A stretch of 64,000 nt of DNA from Corythoichthys intestinalis (taxonomy: Eukaryota; Chordata; Actinopteri; Syngnathiformes; Syngnathidae), in assembly GCF_030265065.1 (NCBI RefSeq), contig NC_080397.1, positions 30,201,501 through 30,265,500 of the forward strand, given 5' to 3'. The number at the start of each line of letters is the position of its first letter. The stretch's first letter is position 1. The position numbers and the translations under genes were made by a program. This document shows positions 10,680-20,902 of this stretch, piece after piece. The notes under the pieces are model-generated. The model searched no databases, was not told the DNA's origin, and saw nothing but the letters and a program-made list of their open reading frames with translations.

Positions 10680-13600
10680 ATTCCTTCTACTTTAAAGAAT
10701 AGACCGGAAACAATGGCTTCTGAAAAGAAAAGAGATTTCTTCTTATGGACTGATGAAGAGGTGTTACTGTTATTAAAAGTAACAAACGACCACAAAACCT
10801 CTATGGCTGCGCTAAATGTGGACTGGGAGACTTCTCAGACAAAATATGGCGACATTTTAGCGCGATTTATCAACGCCTACCCCACCACAGTAAAAGCCGG
10901 CACGCATTCAAAGGAGTTCCCCCACAAAAAAGAGGAGATAAATAAAGGTAAGTTGTTTTTTTTTTTTTTCAATAATAAACTGATGGCTAATGATTGCGGG
11001 TGTAACATTTTTTTTTGCAGAAGTTTCGTTTACGCAAAGAAAAGTACTTTTGCATAACCAACGAAGTGTGAAGGATATCATGTGGCCATCGCACACTTCA
11101 ATAGTACAAGTAGCAATTGCTACATTAGAACGCATTGGGCGAAAATGAACAGAGGTGGGCATAGGCGGATCTACTATTCAGGCGAAGTAGGCGATCGCCT
11201 TAGGCACCCAACCAGTAGGGGACCCCCAACGAGCAAGGGCTTGGGCCACCGGAGCCAGCAGCACCCCCAACTATTCGTCATGTATAATTATGTCAGCATA
11301 CCAAACAAACAAATAACAAAACAAAAAAGAAAGCCATTTGAATGCTGCATTTAAATTATCTCTCCCCCACACACACGCACTACAATGGACTGTTCTACGA
11401 TGACGAACTGAGTATCAGTCGCTTAGCTTCATTTAGCGTCGTTTAGCTTCGTTTAGCATCGCTTAGCTCCGCTTAGCTGTTCGTTAGCTTCACTTAGCTC
11501 TCCTACGTTTTTCACGTCACTAAGCTCGCTATTTTTGCAGCTCACTTGCTACTTTGCACGCTGGCTATTTATTTCGAACACATGAGGGAACATGCGCTCC
11601 ATGACAGCCAAAGTGCAGTGAAGTAGACGTTGAGTACAGGCCGCTAATGCCTCTTTTAACTTTCTTCTTCTTCACACCGGACATAAAATACACGACGGCA
11701 CACCCTGTGGCGAAACAATGCAGTAAAGTTCCAATCAGTCATACAATAACACTCAACAGCTGGTTAACAGCATTTGCTAATGCTAATGAAAAAAATAAAT
11801 AAATCTATTAGTGACACCACAAGCAATGACGAAGAATGTTTTTTACGGAGTGGAAAGCTTTCGGTTAGCAGTTTAGCAAACGTACCTCCGGTGAACATTT
11901 CAAAATAAAAGCACATCATGTTCGTCATATAAATAACGATTTCTGGAGTTACTTCAGATTTAATATTATAATACGTAGAGTAAATACTACAGAATACAGA
12001 TTCTACAGTAAGAATAGTTTTCAAATGACACTCTAAATGACAAATATGATTGGCAATGAATAATTATTATAATTATTATACAATACTATTTTACATAGTA
12101 GTATACTATAGTGATAATGCTAGAATTTTTTTTAAGAATTGTTTTGAATAATGTTGGAAAGGCAAAGTCAGTGTTCTGAATCAGTTTACTTTCCATTCTT
12201 CCACTAGAAAATGCTATCAGCATTTAACCTAATTGTTTTTGTTATTAATTATTGTTATTTACATGATTATTTGTACTTTAATAAAGAATTTAAGTGTTCC
12301 GAAATAGTTTTGTGAATTAATAAGCGTCAACAAAAATTTCATTGCTCAATTAGTAAAAAAAAAAAAAAAAAAGAAAAGAAAATTATTAGATTAGTCGACT
12401 AATCGTAAAACTAGTCGGCTGACTAATCAGGAGACAATTTGTCGTTTAGGACAGCCCTAGTGTACCGGAACATATTTCCTCCACAGCCTTCTCACCTTTT
12501 TAACCTCTGACCCATGAAGAGGGCCCCTGGATATGTTCGCCTTAGGCCCCAAAATTGCCAAGTACGCCACTGGAGGTGGGTAGAGGAGACAAAAATAGCG
12601 TTACTTCAAAATAATATTACTCAAGTGTAACGGGTACACAGAAAGTGTATCCGTTGTAGCACGTGGAAACCTCCCCGCCGATTCCTTCATGTAAGGTCGC
12701 TAACGGCTGCGCCGTTGGCTCGAGCTTTATTGGCGCAGTGGTTACCGAGCTTGCCTGCCGACTAGAATTGTCGCGGCGCGCGGGTTCGCGTCCCAGCCTA
12801 GTCAGAGGTGGGAGCGGAACGCGGGGCGGCACAGAACAGACTCGGGTTACAAATGGGGGCTCGTCCGGAATCGGCAGCGAAGGTTTCGGGGGGAGAGTGT
12901 AACGGGTACACAGAAAGTGTATCCGTTGTAGCACGTGGAAACCTCCCCGCCGATTCCTTCATGTAAGGTCGCTAACGGCTGCGCCGTTGGCTCGAGCTTT
13001 ATTGGCGCAGTGGTTACCGAGCTTGCCTGCCGACTAGAATTGTCGCGGCGCGCGGGTTCGCGTCCCAGCCTAGTCAGAGGTGGGAGCGGAACGCGGGGCG
13101 GCACAGAACAGACTCGGGTTACACAAGTAAGAGTAAAAGTAGTCATCCAAAAGATGTACTCATATAGAATTACTCCATTCTGAGGAAAAATATATTGAAT
13201 CATGAGGAAAAAACAAAGAAACAACAATCAAAACACATCTCTAGCATTTAGTAGCACCACCTCTGGCTTTTATGACTGCTTGCAGTCTCTAAGGCGTGGA
13301 CTTGATGAGTATATTTCATCAATTTGGTGCCAACTCTCTTTGATTGCAGTTGCCAGAAAATCCTTGCAGGTCAGAGCCTTGCTGTGGACCATATTTTTCT
13401 ATCTCGACCAAAGGTTTTCAATAGGGTTGAGATCGGGGCTATTTGCAGGCCATGACATTGACTGGATGAGTCTTTCTCCAAGAAATGCTTTACAGTTTTA
13501 GCACTGTGGCATGATGTATTGTCATCTTGGGAAATGATTTCATTATCTCCAAACATATTTTCAATTGAAGGGATAAGAAAGCTGTCTAAAATTTCAATGT

Positions 13601-16600
13601 AAACTTGTGCATTTATTGAAGATTTAACCACAGTCATCTCCCCAGTGCCTTTGCCTGACATGCAGCCCCATATCGTCAAGGGCTAGGGAGGGGAATTATG
13701 ATGTTTTCTTCAGGCAGTCATCATTGTAAATATCACTGGAACAGCACCAAACAAAAGTTTCATCCAGTCATTTACAGTCCATGATTGCCTCCCCTTAGCC
13801 CATTGCAGTCTTGTTCTTTTCTGTTTAAGTGTCAATGATGGTTTCCTTTTAGCTTTCCTGTATGAATATCACATTTCCTTTAGGCAGTTTTGCACAGTTC
13901 TGTCACATACCTTGACTCCAGCTTCCTCCTATTTCTTCTTGTTGTACATTTTCTGTTTTCAAGACATATGGCCTTTAGTTGTTTGTCATGAAGTTTGGAT
14001 GTCTTCCTCGGTCTACCAGTACGCTTAACTTTAACAACCTTGCCATGCTGTTTGTACTTGGTCCAGGTTTTTGATACAGCTGACTGTGAACAGCCCACAT
14101 CTTTGGCAACCATACGTGTAGCGTTACCTTCTTCAATAAGTTTGATAATCCTCTCCCTGGTCTTAAGAGATATCTCTCTTGTTGGAGCCATGATTCTTGT
14201 GAATCCACTTGGTCCAGCATTCCTCCAAGGTGTGATAACTGCACTGCTTTTAACTGCTGACTAACGAGCAGATCTAATCTGAGGCAGGGGCCGAATTAAT
14301 ATGGAAAGGAAATTGACGGGGTGTGTCTGTATTTTCTATTCAAAATGGAGTGATTCCATATTTATTTCCCTGCACTTGCTCTATAAACGTAACATTTACT
14401 GACCACCACAATGTTTTTTATTCATTTCTCTTAGGGTTTCTGAATGCCAAGGAGTTACACTTTTGAACTAATTCATTATTTTACAAGCTTTTTATCTGAG
14501 TTTGTTAAACATAATAAAATATCTGAGTGAGTGCTCGTCCGAGACTGCTGATTCCATACTTTTTGCTAGAGGTTGTATATGCGTTATGGTGCTTTAAAGA
14601 CGCGTGAATGAACAGGCTTGGGTGATCATAGAACGGCAAGCTTGCATCTGATTGGTGTAATGGCAGTCATGTGATTATTCTTGCGACGTCTCATCGGTTA
14701 AATTAGTAGCGCTACTCTTGGCAATAGCATCGCTAGCAAAATAAATAAATCTAATATGTAGAATAAAGAGGAAAAATGTAATGACTCTTGTGCAGCCCGA
14801 AGTAGCGGAGTAAGAGTAGTGTTTTTTCTTTAAAAATCTACTTGAGTAAAAAGTATGGCTTAGTAAAACTACTCTTAGAAGTACATTTTTCTCAAAAAGT
14901 TACATGTACTCCGTTACATTTACTTGAGTAACGCGTTACTACCCACCTCTGACAAGGAATCGCTCACATCTAGGGCTGTCCGAAACGACTAATTTCCTCC
15001 CGATTAGTCAGCCGACTATTTTTACGATTAGTCGACTAATAATTTTTTTTTTCTTTAATAATGAAATTTTTGTTGACGCTTATTAATTCACAAAAAACAT
15101 TTTGGAACACCTAGATTCTTTATTAACGTATAAATAAATAACATAAATATCAATAATAAATCACAAACAATGACGTCAAATGCTGCTGGCATTAACTAGT
15201 GCGAAAAAAATGTAAACGGAACACCTCACAGGAGTCAAAACAATTCTTACTCTTTTTGTGGTATGTCATTGTCTATATTGTTCTAAATGTTAAAATGAAT
15301 TGCAATGTCCCGGACAACCATTTTCAGAATACTTTGTGTGAGTTCAGATGCTTTTTCTGGTGTGCATTCCGCATTTTTGGGCGAGGGGAAAAACTGTTCA
15401 ACTTTTGTTTGTTTTAACCTGAAAATAGAAAAAGTAGAGGGCACATTGAAATATTACCACAATTATTTTGAATGAGAGGCACACATACTCACAGTAACAA
15501 AAATTAAATGTATAGTATTAATTTATTTATTTAAATATAGTATACTACTATATGTATATACACAATGATACTTTATAATATAAAGTAACTAACATTAGTG
15601 CAGTCATGGATTACAGTAAGCAGGCCAGTGCTGTTTCCATATATATTTTTATTAAATTATGTATATACACAATATATGTATATATTTTCCCCAAGTGGGA
15701 GCTTCCATGATCCAAATACATTTAATAATAATTAAAATATATAATTTAATTATATAATATATATTTATTAATTATTTTACTAAATAAAAATGCACGTGGA
15801 TACGACGCACTTAAAGGTAACTTCCTTTTTTTTTTTAATCTTTAGAAAGTTGTATGGACTTACAATCCGCTAGCTTGTTGTTTCCTGTTGTCTTCGAAAA
15901 TTATACTTGGGTGACTGCGCTTCAAGTGTTCGTTCATAGCCGACGTGCTACCGTGGTATGCGAGTTCAGCTTAGCAAAGAGCACACACAGTGGCACCCTC
16001 CATGTTTTCCTTGAAATAATTCCAGGCTCTGGCTATTCTTGTCTGCTTTTTTTGCTTTATACCACTTTCACGTGTCACCAATTCTGCCCTTTTTGGTAAT
16101 TGGCGGTGTTTTCAACTCCTCGCCGTAGTAAAGAGTGAACCGGCGATTCACTTGGCTCGTTGTCGTCGGTACGTCCGATTTCCTCCTCAGGAGGCGGCGG
16201 CATGCATAAAAACACCGAGAGGCGTCGGATGGCTCTTTATGGATACTTTAATTGACCAAAAACGTGGGGGATAAAGTCACTAAACTCCGCGCTACCCGCG
16301 TGCTTTCCCAACTCACCAATCTCGCTCCCTCTCTCTCGCTCGCTCCCCCACTTTCTTCCTCTTTGCTCAATCTGACAATGCCGGTCACATTGAAATAATA
16401 GCGGCCCCCTTGGGGGTGCCAGTAACAACCGCTTGCATCGCGAGTGCCCGCCATTCCAAACTTTATCCGCATGTAATTTTTTTAAAACCCTTCATTACCC
16501 GTCGACGGTATGTTTTGCCCGTCGACGCATTTATGTCATCGATGACGTCGACAACGTCGACTAGTCGGGACAGCTCTACTCACATCGTAAAAATAAAAGA

Positions 16601-17854
16601 GGAAGGATAACAAAGACCGGCACTATATCATTTGTAAATTGCTCCCAATCCCAGATCTAAGTACCTTTGTTTACTTTTTGTGTTTTTAGCAATGTTCAAA
16701 ATTTCTTTGTGGTTCGTGTGTTTAACCTGTTAACTATCAAAAAGTTGAAACAAAATAATGTTCAACTGCTCATAACTAAGGTATGAAAAAGGTCAAAGTT
16801 ATGGTCCTACTACTGATGAAAAATGCCAATGTGGAAGTAAACAATAACTTCCAGCACCTTCCAGTCAAAATGGATTGGACGTCTATAGGATGTAATAGGA
16901 CCATAAGTATTAACTTTTGCATTCCTTGATCATGAGCAGTTGAAAATTATATTGTTTCAACTTTTTGATTGTGTATCGGTTAACACATGCAGTACACAAA
17001 ACAAAGTAAACAAAAGTACTTGAATCTGGGATTGGGAGAGACAATACACAGAACATAACGCTGGTGTTTTATTTTCTCTTTTATTTATCAATGATCACAT
17101 CCATCCCCTCCCAGTCAAAATGTATTTGACGTCTATTGCTTATTATGGGAGTTTTCAGTATCACTTTTCTTTTTTACTACATCACAGACTGTACAGTGTA
17201 CACTGCCAGTTATTATGGTTGCCACTTTACCCGAAACTTAAAATTTTCCGTCATATCTTTGTCTCAACAGGAATCATTACTACAAAACTGAAAAACATTA
17301 GGATCCGCTACAGGAGAGCAGTCGACTCCGGTCGCAGAAGTGGACACGGACGTGTCGTGTTATTATATTTTGATGCGTGTGAATCTATTTGGGGAGCAAG
17401 CCCAGCCACCGTTTCACTGAATGAAGGTGTGGACACAAATGACATTAATAGTGGATACCATGAATTAGAAGTGCCACCGACATTACCATCCAGCCCAACA
17501 TCAGACAGCTCATCGATGGAGAGTCGGAAGCGGCGTCTAATGGCTTCTGATGATGGACAAAGGGACCACAGGCACAAAAAACTTCGTAAGCTAACCACAA
17601 TGTCCATTGCTCAAGAGGACCTGGAGCTCAAACGTAACTTTTTTCAGCGGCAGGAAGCAATGGACAGAGCTTTTCTTCAGAGGATGGACCGTATAACTAC
17701 AAATATTGAAAGGCTTGTAGATCATCTTACACAGCCTCGGCATCCGATAGTCCTGTCGACTCCAAGACCCCACCCCCCAATTAACATGATACCACAATCA
17801 GAAGCATGCAATCCTTCACCAGAAAATGTACCATCGACCTCAACAGCACATTAG
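10169..17854 (+). CDS. ZNF N-terminus joined in frame to Harbinger MYB-like protein
   Basis: Three exons read as one frame: 10169-10280, 10402-10947 and 17271-17854, 1242 nt, 413 residues. Donors are GTAATG and GTAAGT, acceptors TACAG and CAACAG. Residues 1-141 are the N-terminal part of a teleost ZNF protein (EENERHGVDVVCKKP, DVTEDDLRLEQ, HIKQEEGPETP), without fingers. Residue 142 is the Met (10713) that would start the MYB-like partner of a PIF-Harbinger element: RDFFLWTDEEVLLLLKVT, ...NVDWETSQTKYGDIL..., EFPHKKEEINKG, then exon 3 ITTKLKNIRIRYRRAVDSGRRSGHG and a charged coiled-coil-like stretch (EDLELKRNFFQRQEAMDRAF). Such MYB/trihelix-like proteins bind element DNA and help import the transposase. 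Read conservatively, two genes abut by insertion and the MYB gene starts at 10713. No terminal repeat is visible at the join. AATAAA at 18205-18210 is a plausible poly(A) signal. Confidence 0.6.
10948..11149. other. MYB-like gene intron, 5' part
   Basis: Likely native Harbinger intron sequence. Nothing else is seen. Confidence 0.4.
11416..11504. repeat. short-period TTAGC(T)TC minisatellite
   Basis: About nine imperfect units such as CGCTTAGCTTC, CGTTTAGCTTC and CGTTTAGCATC in 90 bp, period roughly 10-11 bp. Confidence 0.7.
12150..12459 (-). mobile_element. hAT terminal fragment related to 14971-16578
   Basis: Read on the minus strand it starts TAGGGCTGTCCTAAACGAC and continues with GATTAGTCGACTAAT and AAATTTTTGTTGACGCTTATT, the same order as the left end of the element at 14971. 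I could not find the opposite terminus, so it is a one-ended fragment or a strongly diverged copy. Confidence 0.6.
12626..13123. mobile_element. TRIM: miniature LTR element with tRNA-like box in its LTRs
   Basis: Fossil-type, non-coding LTR element of 498 bp that looks structurally whole. Parts: LTR 12626-12851 (226 bp, TGTAAC...GTTACA), primer-binding site 12854-12871 (TGGGGGCTCGTCCGGAAT, 17 of 18 bases as for a tRNA-Pro primer), a 46-bp interior with the purine run GGGGGGAGAG, and LTR 12898-13123 (226 bp). The LTRs appear identical by eye, so the insertion looks young. CAAG flanks both sides (12622-12625, 13124-13127) as a 4-bp target duplication. Each LTR contains TGGCGCAGTGG (A-box-like) followed about 45 bp later by GGTTCGCGTCC (B-box-like). 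Confidence 0.85.
12732..12797 (+). promoter_or_regulatory. tRNA-like pol III box pair in TRIM left LTR
   Basis: TGGCGCAGTGG fits the tRNA A-box form and GGTTCGCGTCC fits the B-box form except at one base. The same pair occurs in the right LTR near 13004-13069. Whether RNA polymerase III uses it is not shown by sequence. Confidence 0.6.
13195..14574 (-). mobile_element. Tc1-like element, broken
   Basis: Minus-strand transposase pieces lie at 13880-14191 (MAPTREISLKTRERIIKLIE, ...GRPRKTS) and 13371-13679 (...SQDDNTSCHSAKTVKHFLE). The catalytic part has lost its frame in several places. The right end shows the inverse of CAACCTCTAGCAAAAAGTAT beside TA at about 14575; the left end is eroded. It inserted into the 12573-14950 element. 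Confidence 0.8.
14971..16578 (-). mobile_element. hAT element with BED-finger remnant
   Basis: A 1608-bp element with ends TAGGGCTGTCC...GGGACAGCTCTA and a perfect 8-bp target duplication CTCACATC at 14963-14970 and 16579-16586. On the minus strand around 15890-16060 it encodes a BED zinc finger (RARAWNYFKENMEGATVCALC ... MNEHLKRSHPS), with one in-frame stop just after the second Cys. The catalytic half of the transposase is absent, so it is an internally deleted copy. Confidence 0.88.
15888..16060 (-). pseudogene. BED zinc-finger part of a hAT transposase
   Basis: The translation shows W-x-Y-F then C-x2-C then H-x4-H (HLKRSH), the BED finger order for DNA binding. A TAA follows the CALC motif where Lys would be expected. 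No downstream RNase H-like core is present. It is a relic inside the hAT element at 14971-16578. Confidence 0.75.
16642..17039. repeat. palindromic MITE-like element, about 125-bp arms
   Basis: The left arm (CTCCCAATCCCAGAT...TCAAAAAGTTGAAAC...CAACTGCTCAT) is mirrored by the right arm (ATGAGCAGTTG...GTTTCAACTTTTTGA...ATCTGGGATTGGGAG). The centre holds a copy of the dispersed GGATTGGACGTCTAT repeat. It ends about 230 bp before the last MYB-like exon. Confidence 0.75.
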
Positions 17855-19226
17855 AGCCAAAATTAGCGAAGACCACAAAATTATCCTGCTGCCCAGAGCC
17901 CATTTGAGGACTTTTCTCACATGTAAATAACGGCGGCTCTGTAAAGTGTTCATAAAAATACAAGTTTGCTGTGCTGTGTGTTTTGCAGTGGTTTAAAGAA
18001 TTAAACTTGCATGTTTGATATCCTGTGTTCCGAATATTTTTTGTCCTGAAACGTGAACGAAGCTTGCTGAATTATTTTAAGGAGGCACTACACCACTACT
18101 TAACTGCAAAAATGCTTACTATTGCTGTGGATTATGGTAATGTGTTCATGTTTTATATATAGATAGACATTTTGGTTGATGATTGTGAAATGGTATTTCT
18201 TACGAATAAAATACATTTTTGGTGTAGTGGCCCCTTAAAAGTGAGAAATTTAATATTTCAACCTTTAAAACTGAACCCACACATTAAGTGTGAATTATTT
18301 TACTGCACTTTTTCCCCCCTATGATTACAGTCATACTTCAACATGGTTATTAGCAATCAAGGCATTTTCGCAATGCAATCTAAATCAAATTTCATAACAG
18401 CCTCACAGGCCAATATATATATATTTTTTAATTAACTTTGCCCTTTAATGGAAAATTTTAGCCTTAACATTTAACTGTTATATTGTACCAATATGGTTTA
18501 CCAATCTAGGCCTTTTTAAATCTTGGTTAGAGACACTTTTTTTAGACTCACTTTTTCCCCTGACAAGGGTAGCCTGGTTTTATTAAGCGTTTTAATGTTT
18601 TTGGACTTTATCTGTTTTTCTGTTTTGACTTTTATCGTGATGCGTTTTTGTTTTTCTAATATCATAGTATCGTACTTTCCTTCCATTTATCTATTATATG
18701 TTTGTGATGTAAAGCATTTTGAGGGCATTTCAGGTTTTTGTAAAGGGCTGTAGAAATAAATGATTAATATACTAAATATTACTGCACTATGCTTTAATTT
18801 GATACATTCCAGTTTCTGTACTTATGAAAATTATCTACAATTGTATTCAATATTGTTTATGTATAGTATGAGAAGTGATTTAGTCTAAAATGTGCTCTGC
18901 TTTATTCAGAATCGAAATGCTTCTTTATAATTTGGTAGTTATTTTATGCGAGATCTGCTACACAGGATGTTTAAGATTACTTTGGAAATGTTACTATGTT
19001 GTTAATGTTGAAATTGCATCATTATGATCTTTTTTTTTTTTTTTTTTAATGCTCTAGTCACAATGAATCAAGTTGAAGGCATCATAACAAACATTTTAAT
19101 GACAGTGTTCAATAGTTAGCGTAATCAGACCTTAGCACAAAGGCACCCATTAACGCTGCTAGAAATCCAGTCTTTTTAAACTGTGCGGGCTGGCAGCGGA
19201 TTAAAAATCAATTGACAAAACACAAT
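17855..19226. other. space between the convergent Harbinger genes
   Basis: Contains a candidate poly(A) signal for the MYB-like gene (AATAAA 18205-18210). From about 18520 to 18770 the phrases GTGATGTAAAGCATTTTGAG and AGGGCTGTAGAAATAAATGA resemble a teleost LINE 3' end. The rest is AT-rich with no gene seen. Confidence 0.5.
18520..18770 (+). repeat. LINE 3'-end-like fragment
   Basis: The sequence TGTGATGTAAAGCATTTTGA followed by AAGGGCTGTAGAAATAAA resembles the TGTAAAGC(A/G)CTTTGAG...TATAAATAAA ends of teleost LINEs. It is diverged and assigned only by this motif. Confidence 0.4.
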
Positions 19227-20462
19227 CTACGGGTCGAGAAATCTGGTTAGGACATCCCTGACTCTTCTGCCTTCGTCTTCATTGCATTCGCTCGAACAAC
19301 TGATGCTCCGGGGCTGAAACTGTCTGTCGTACTCAACAGCCTCAGCCAATGCCTGCTCATTTAGCGGCTCCTTCAAAGCTTCACAGTAATTGTGGAGTAC
19401 AAAACAAGCATACACAACAAAGGGGAGGTCATCCTTGTTGATGTCTATCGCTTGTCGAAGAATTGCAAATCTTGCCTTTAATCGTCCAAATGCACACTCA
19501 ATAACCATACGCGCCTTGCAAAGTACATAACCAAAATACTGCTCCTGTTGTGTGAGTCCACCGTTTGGATATTCCTTCATGAGATAGGGCATCAGCGGAT
19601 AGGCTGGGTCACCCAAAAAAAACACAGGCACAGGGATTTCATCTTCTAGTAGCTCTTTTGGACATGAAGGAATCGTTCCATCTTTGAGCTGTGTGTTAAT
19701 GGCTGAATTCGCAAAGATACGGGCATCGTGTACACTGCCAGGCCATTTCACTGTCACATCCATGAAGCAGTACTTGTAGTCGCACGCTGCCTGCACATTG
19801 TAGGAGCACATCCCTTTTCTGTTGATGAAATCCGTCGAATTGCACGGCATCTTCTTCATCTCGATGTGCGTGCAGTCGATGGCCCCCAAACACTGTGGTA
19901 TGCCATGCGCCTGGTAGAAATTGGACACAAGATCCTCAACGTCTTCAGCAGATCTCGGCGACTTTATGTACATTGGGCCCAAATGTTGAGTAATTGCTCG
20001 ACATACATCGCGAACAATAACGGATGCAGTCTGCTTTGCCAGTCCGAAAGCATTCGCTGTTTTCCGGAGCCTTCCCTCGTCGCACAAGTAATATAGGGTG
20101 CAGGCTACCTTTTTAAGCACATCCACGGGAGATCGTAATCTCGTTTTCTCCCCCTCTACAAATGGCCGAAGTTTTTCGGCGAGTTCAAGCAGAGCTGACC
20201 TGGACATTCGAAAGTTCTCCCGCCATTCCTCTGGCAAAACACGCTCGTTGATAAACATGTCCCACCAGGCCGCCGTTCTCCCAGGCCGTACCCAAAACCG
20301 CCGTTTAACATTGATATGTTGCCGTCTGTGATGCCGTGGTGTATCCAGTATCGCAGCAGTTGTTCGGTGCTTTCTCCGTAAGTATTCCTTTGTAAGAGTT
20401 ACCAGCGCTTCCACGTTTAATAAGAGGAGCAATAATGCCATGTCTTGTTCATTCGCGTCCAT
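19227..20462 (-). CDS. PIF-Harbinger DDE transposase, intact frame
   Basis: A 411-residue transposase of the HARBI1 family, the catalytic partner of the MYB-like protein. It starts at [12 protein letters not shown] and ends ...[10 protein letters not shown]. An N-terminal helical region (residues 60-110) precedes a helix-turn-helix (about 112-155, [17 protein letters not shown]...[12 protein letters not shown]). The DDE_Tnp_4 core has [10 protein letters not shown] (D196), [23 protein letters not shown] (D285) and [14 protein letters not shown] (E322). Length and all three catalytic acids fit a whole gene with no stop or shift. It lies tail to tail with the MYB-like gene. Host domestication (as in HARBI1) is possible, but beside its MYB partner a live or recently live transposon is the simpler reading. 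Confidence 0.93.
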   Translation of the reverse strand: MDANEQDMALLLLLLNVEALVTLTKEYLRRKHRTTAAILDTPRHHRRQHINVKRRFWVRPGRTAAWWDMFINERVLPEEWRENFRMSRSALLELAEKLRPFVEGEKTRLRSPVDVLKKVACTLYYLCDEGRLRKTANAFGLAKQTASVIVRDVCRAITQHLGPMYIKSPRSAEDVEDLVSNFYQAHGIPQCLGAIDCTHIEMKKMPCNSTDFINRKGMCSYNVQAACDYKYCFMDVTVKWPGSVHDARIFANSAINTQLKDGTIPSCPKELLEDEIPVPVFFLGDPAYPLMPYLMKEYPNGGLTQQEQYFGYVLCKARMVIECAFGRLKARFAILRQAIDINKDDLPFVVYACFVLHNYCEALKEPLNEQALAEAVEYDRQFQPRSISCSSECNEDEGRRVRDVLTRFLDP

Positions 20463-20902
20463 TGTTTACAATTCCGTCATGCATTAGGATGGCGAACTCC
20501 ATGACGTCACTTCCTTAGTATCCGATTGTTGTACTTTTGTTTTTTTGTTAAAACTTTATCCTTTGTAGTAAATCAAATCTGATGTTTCTGCTGGGTAAAT
20601 TTGACATGCACAAGGTGAGAGTTTCAAGGTATGTGCCATATTTTCGAATATTTCTTTTGGAATTTAATTCTTGTATAGATACGCTTAAGCATGTGAAGAA
20701 CAAGAGGAGTATTTGTACACTACAATATCTCAGGGATCTGTCTTTGACTCAAGTGTTGTATTTTTTTGTGTTCCGGTTTTTTTAAATATTACTTTTTTCT
20801 TTCATGTAGGTTTTGTGTTTCTTTGTATTGCACAGTTTTCTATTTGCTGTGCTGTAGTGTGTGTGTAATTGTTTGGAAAACAACAACAACGACAAACTTG
20901 GC
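20463..20902. other. right flank of Harbinger up to ZNF copy B
   Basis: AT-rich sequence where the right end of the Harbinger element should lie. I found no inverted terminal repeat that matches the left junction. Confidence 0.4.

Larger units (their letters stand above)
11150..12572. mobile_element. degenerate DNA transposon, low-confidence limits
   Basis: The left side (GGTGGGCATAGGCGGATC... GCGATCGCCTTAGGCACCC) and the right side read on the other strand (CCAGTGGCGTACTTGG... GGGGCCTAAGGCGAAC) resemble each other, as inverted ends would. The interior includes a short-period TTAGC array and a hAT terminus. Family and exact ends are uncertain. Confidence 0.35.
12573..14950. mobile_element. 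non-autonomous DNA element split by two later insertions
   Basis: The ends are inverted (AGGTGGGTAG at left; CTACCCACCT at right) and the inner parts share TACTCAAGTAA/TTACTTGAGTAA and GTAACGCGTTACT, a repeat widespread in teleosts. A TRIM (12626-13123) and a Tc1 remnant (about 13195-14574) interrupt it. No coding capacity is seen. Confidence 0.6.
10690..20520. mobile_element. two-gene PIF-Harbinger element, ends not resolved
   Basis: A MYB-like gene on the plus strand (10713-17854) and a DDE transposase gene on the minus strand (19227-20462) face each other, the standard PIF-Harbinger layout. Both frames are open. The outer limits are inferred: the left must lie between 10680 and 10712 and the right beyond 20462, but I could not find matching short inverted ends or a 3-bp target duplication. 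The MYB intron is swollen to 6.3 kb by later insertions; without them the element would be roughly 4 kb. Confidence 0.7.

Noticed and set aside
12732-12797. A functional tRNA gene
   Set aside because: A-box and B-box forms are present, but I could not fold a proper cloverleaf with acceptor stem and anticodon arm, and it occurs in both LTRs.
12626-13123. Simple tandem duplication of a SINE
   Set aside because: The primer site, purine run, TG...CA ends and the CAAG flanks fit an LTR structure better than two adjacent SINEs.
12663-13227. Repeated 80-126 codon ORFs on both strands around 12.7-13.2 kb
   Set aside because: Identical ORFs recur because the two LTRs of the TRIM are identical; none matches a protein and the element is non-coding.
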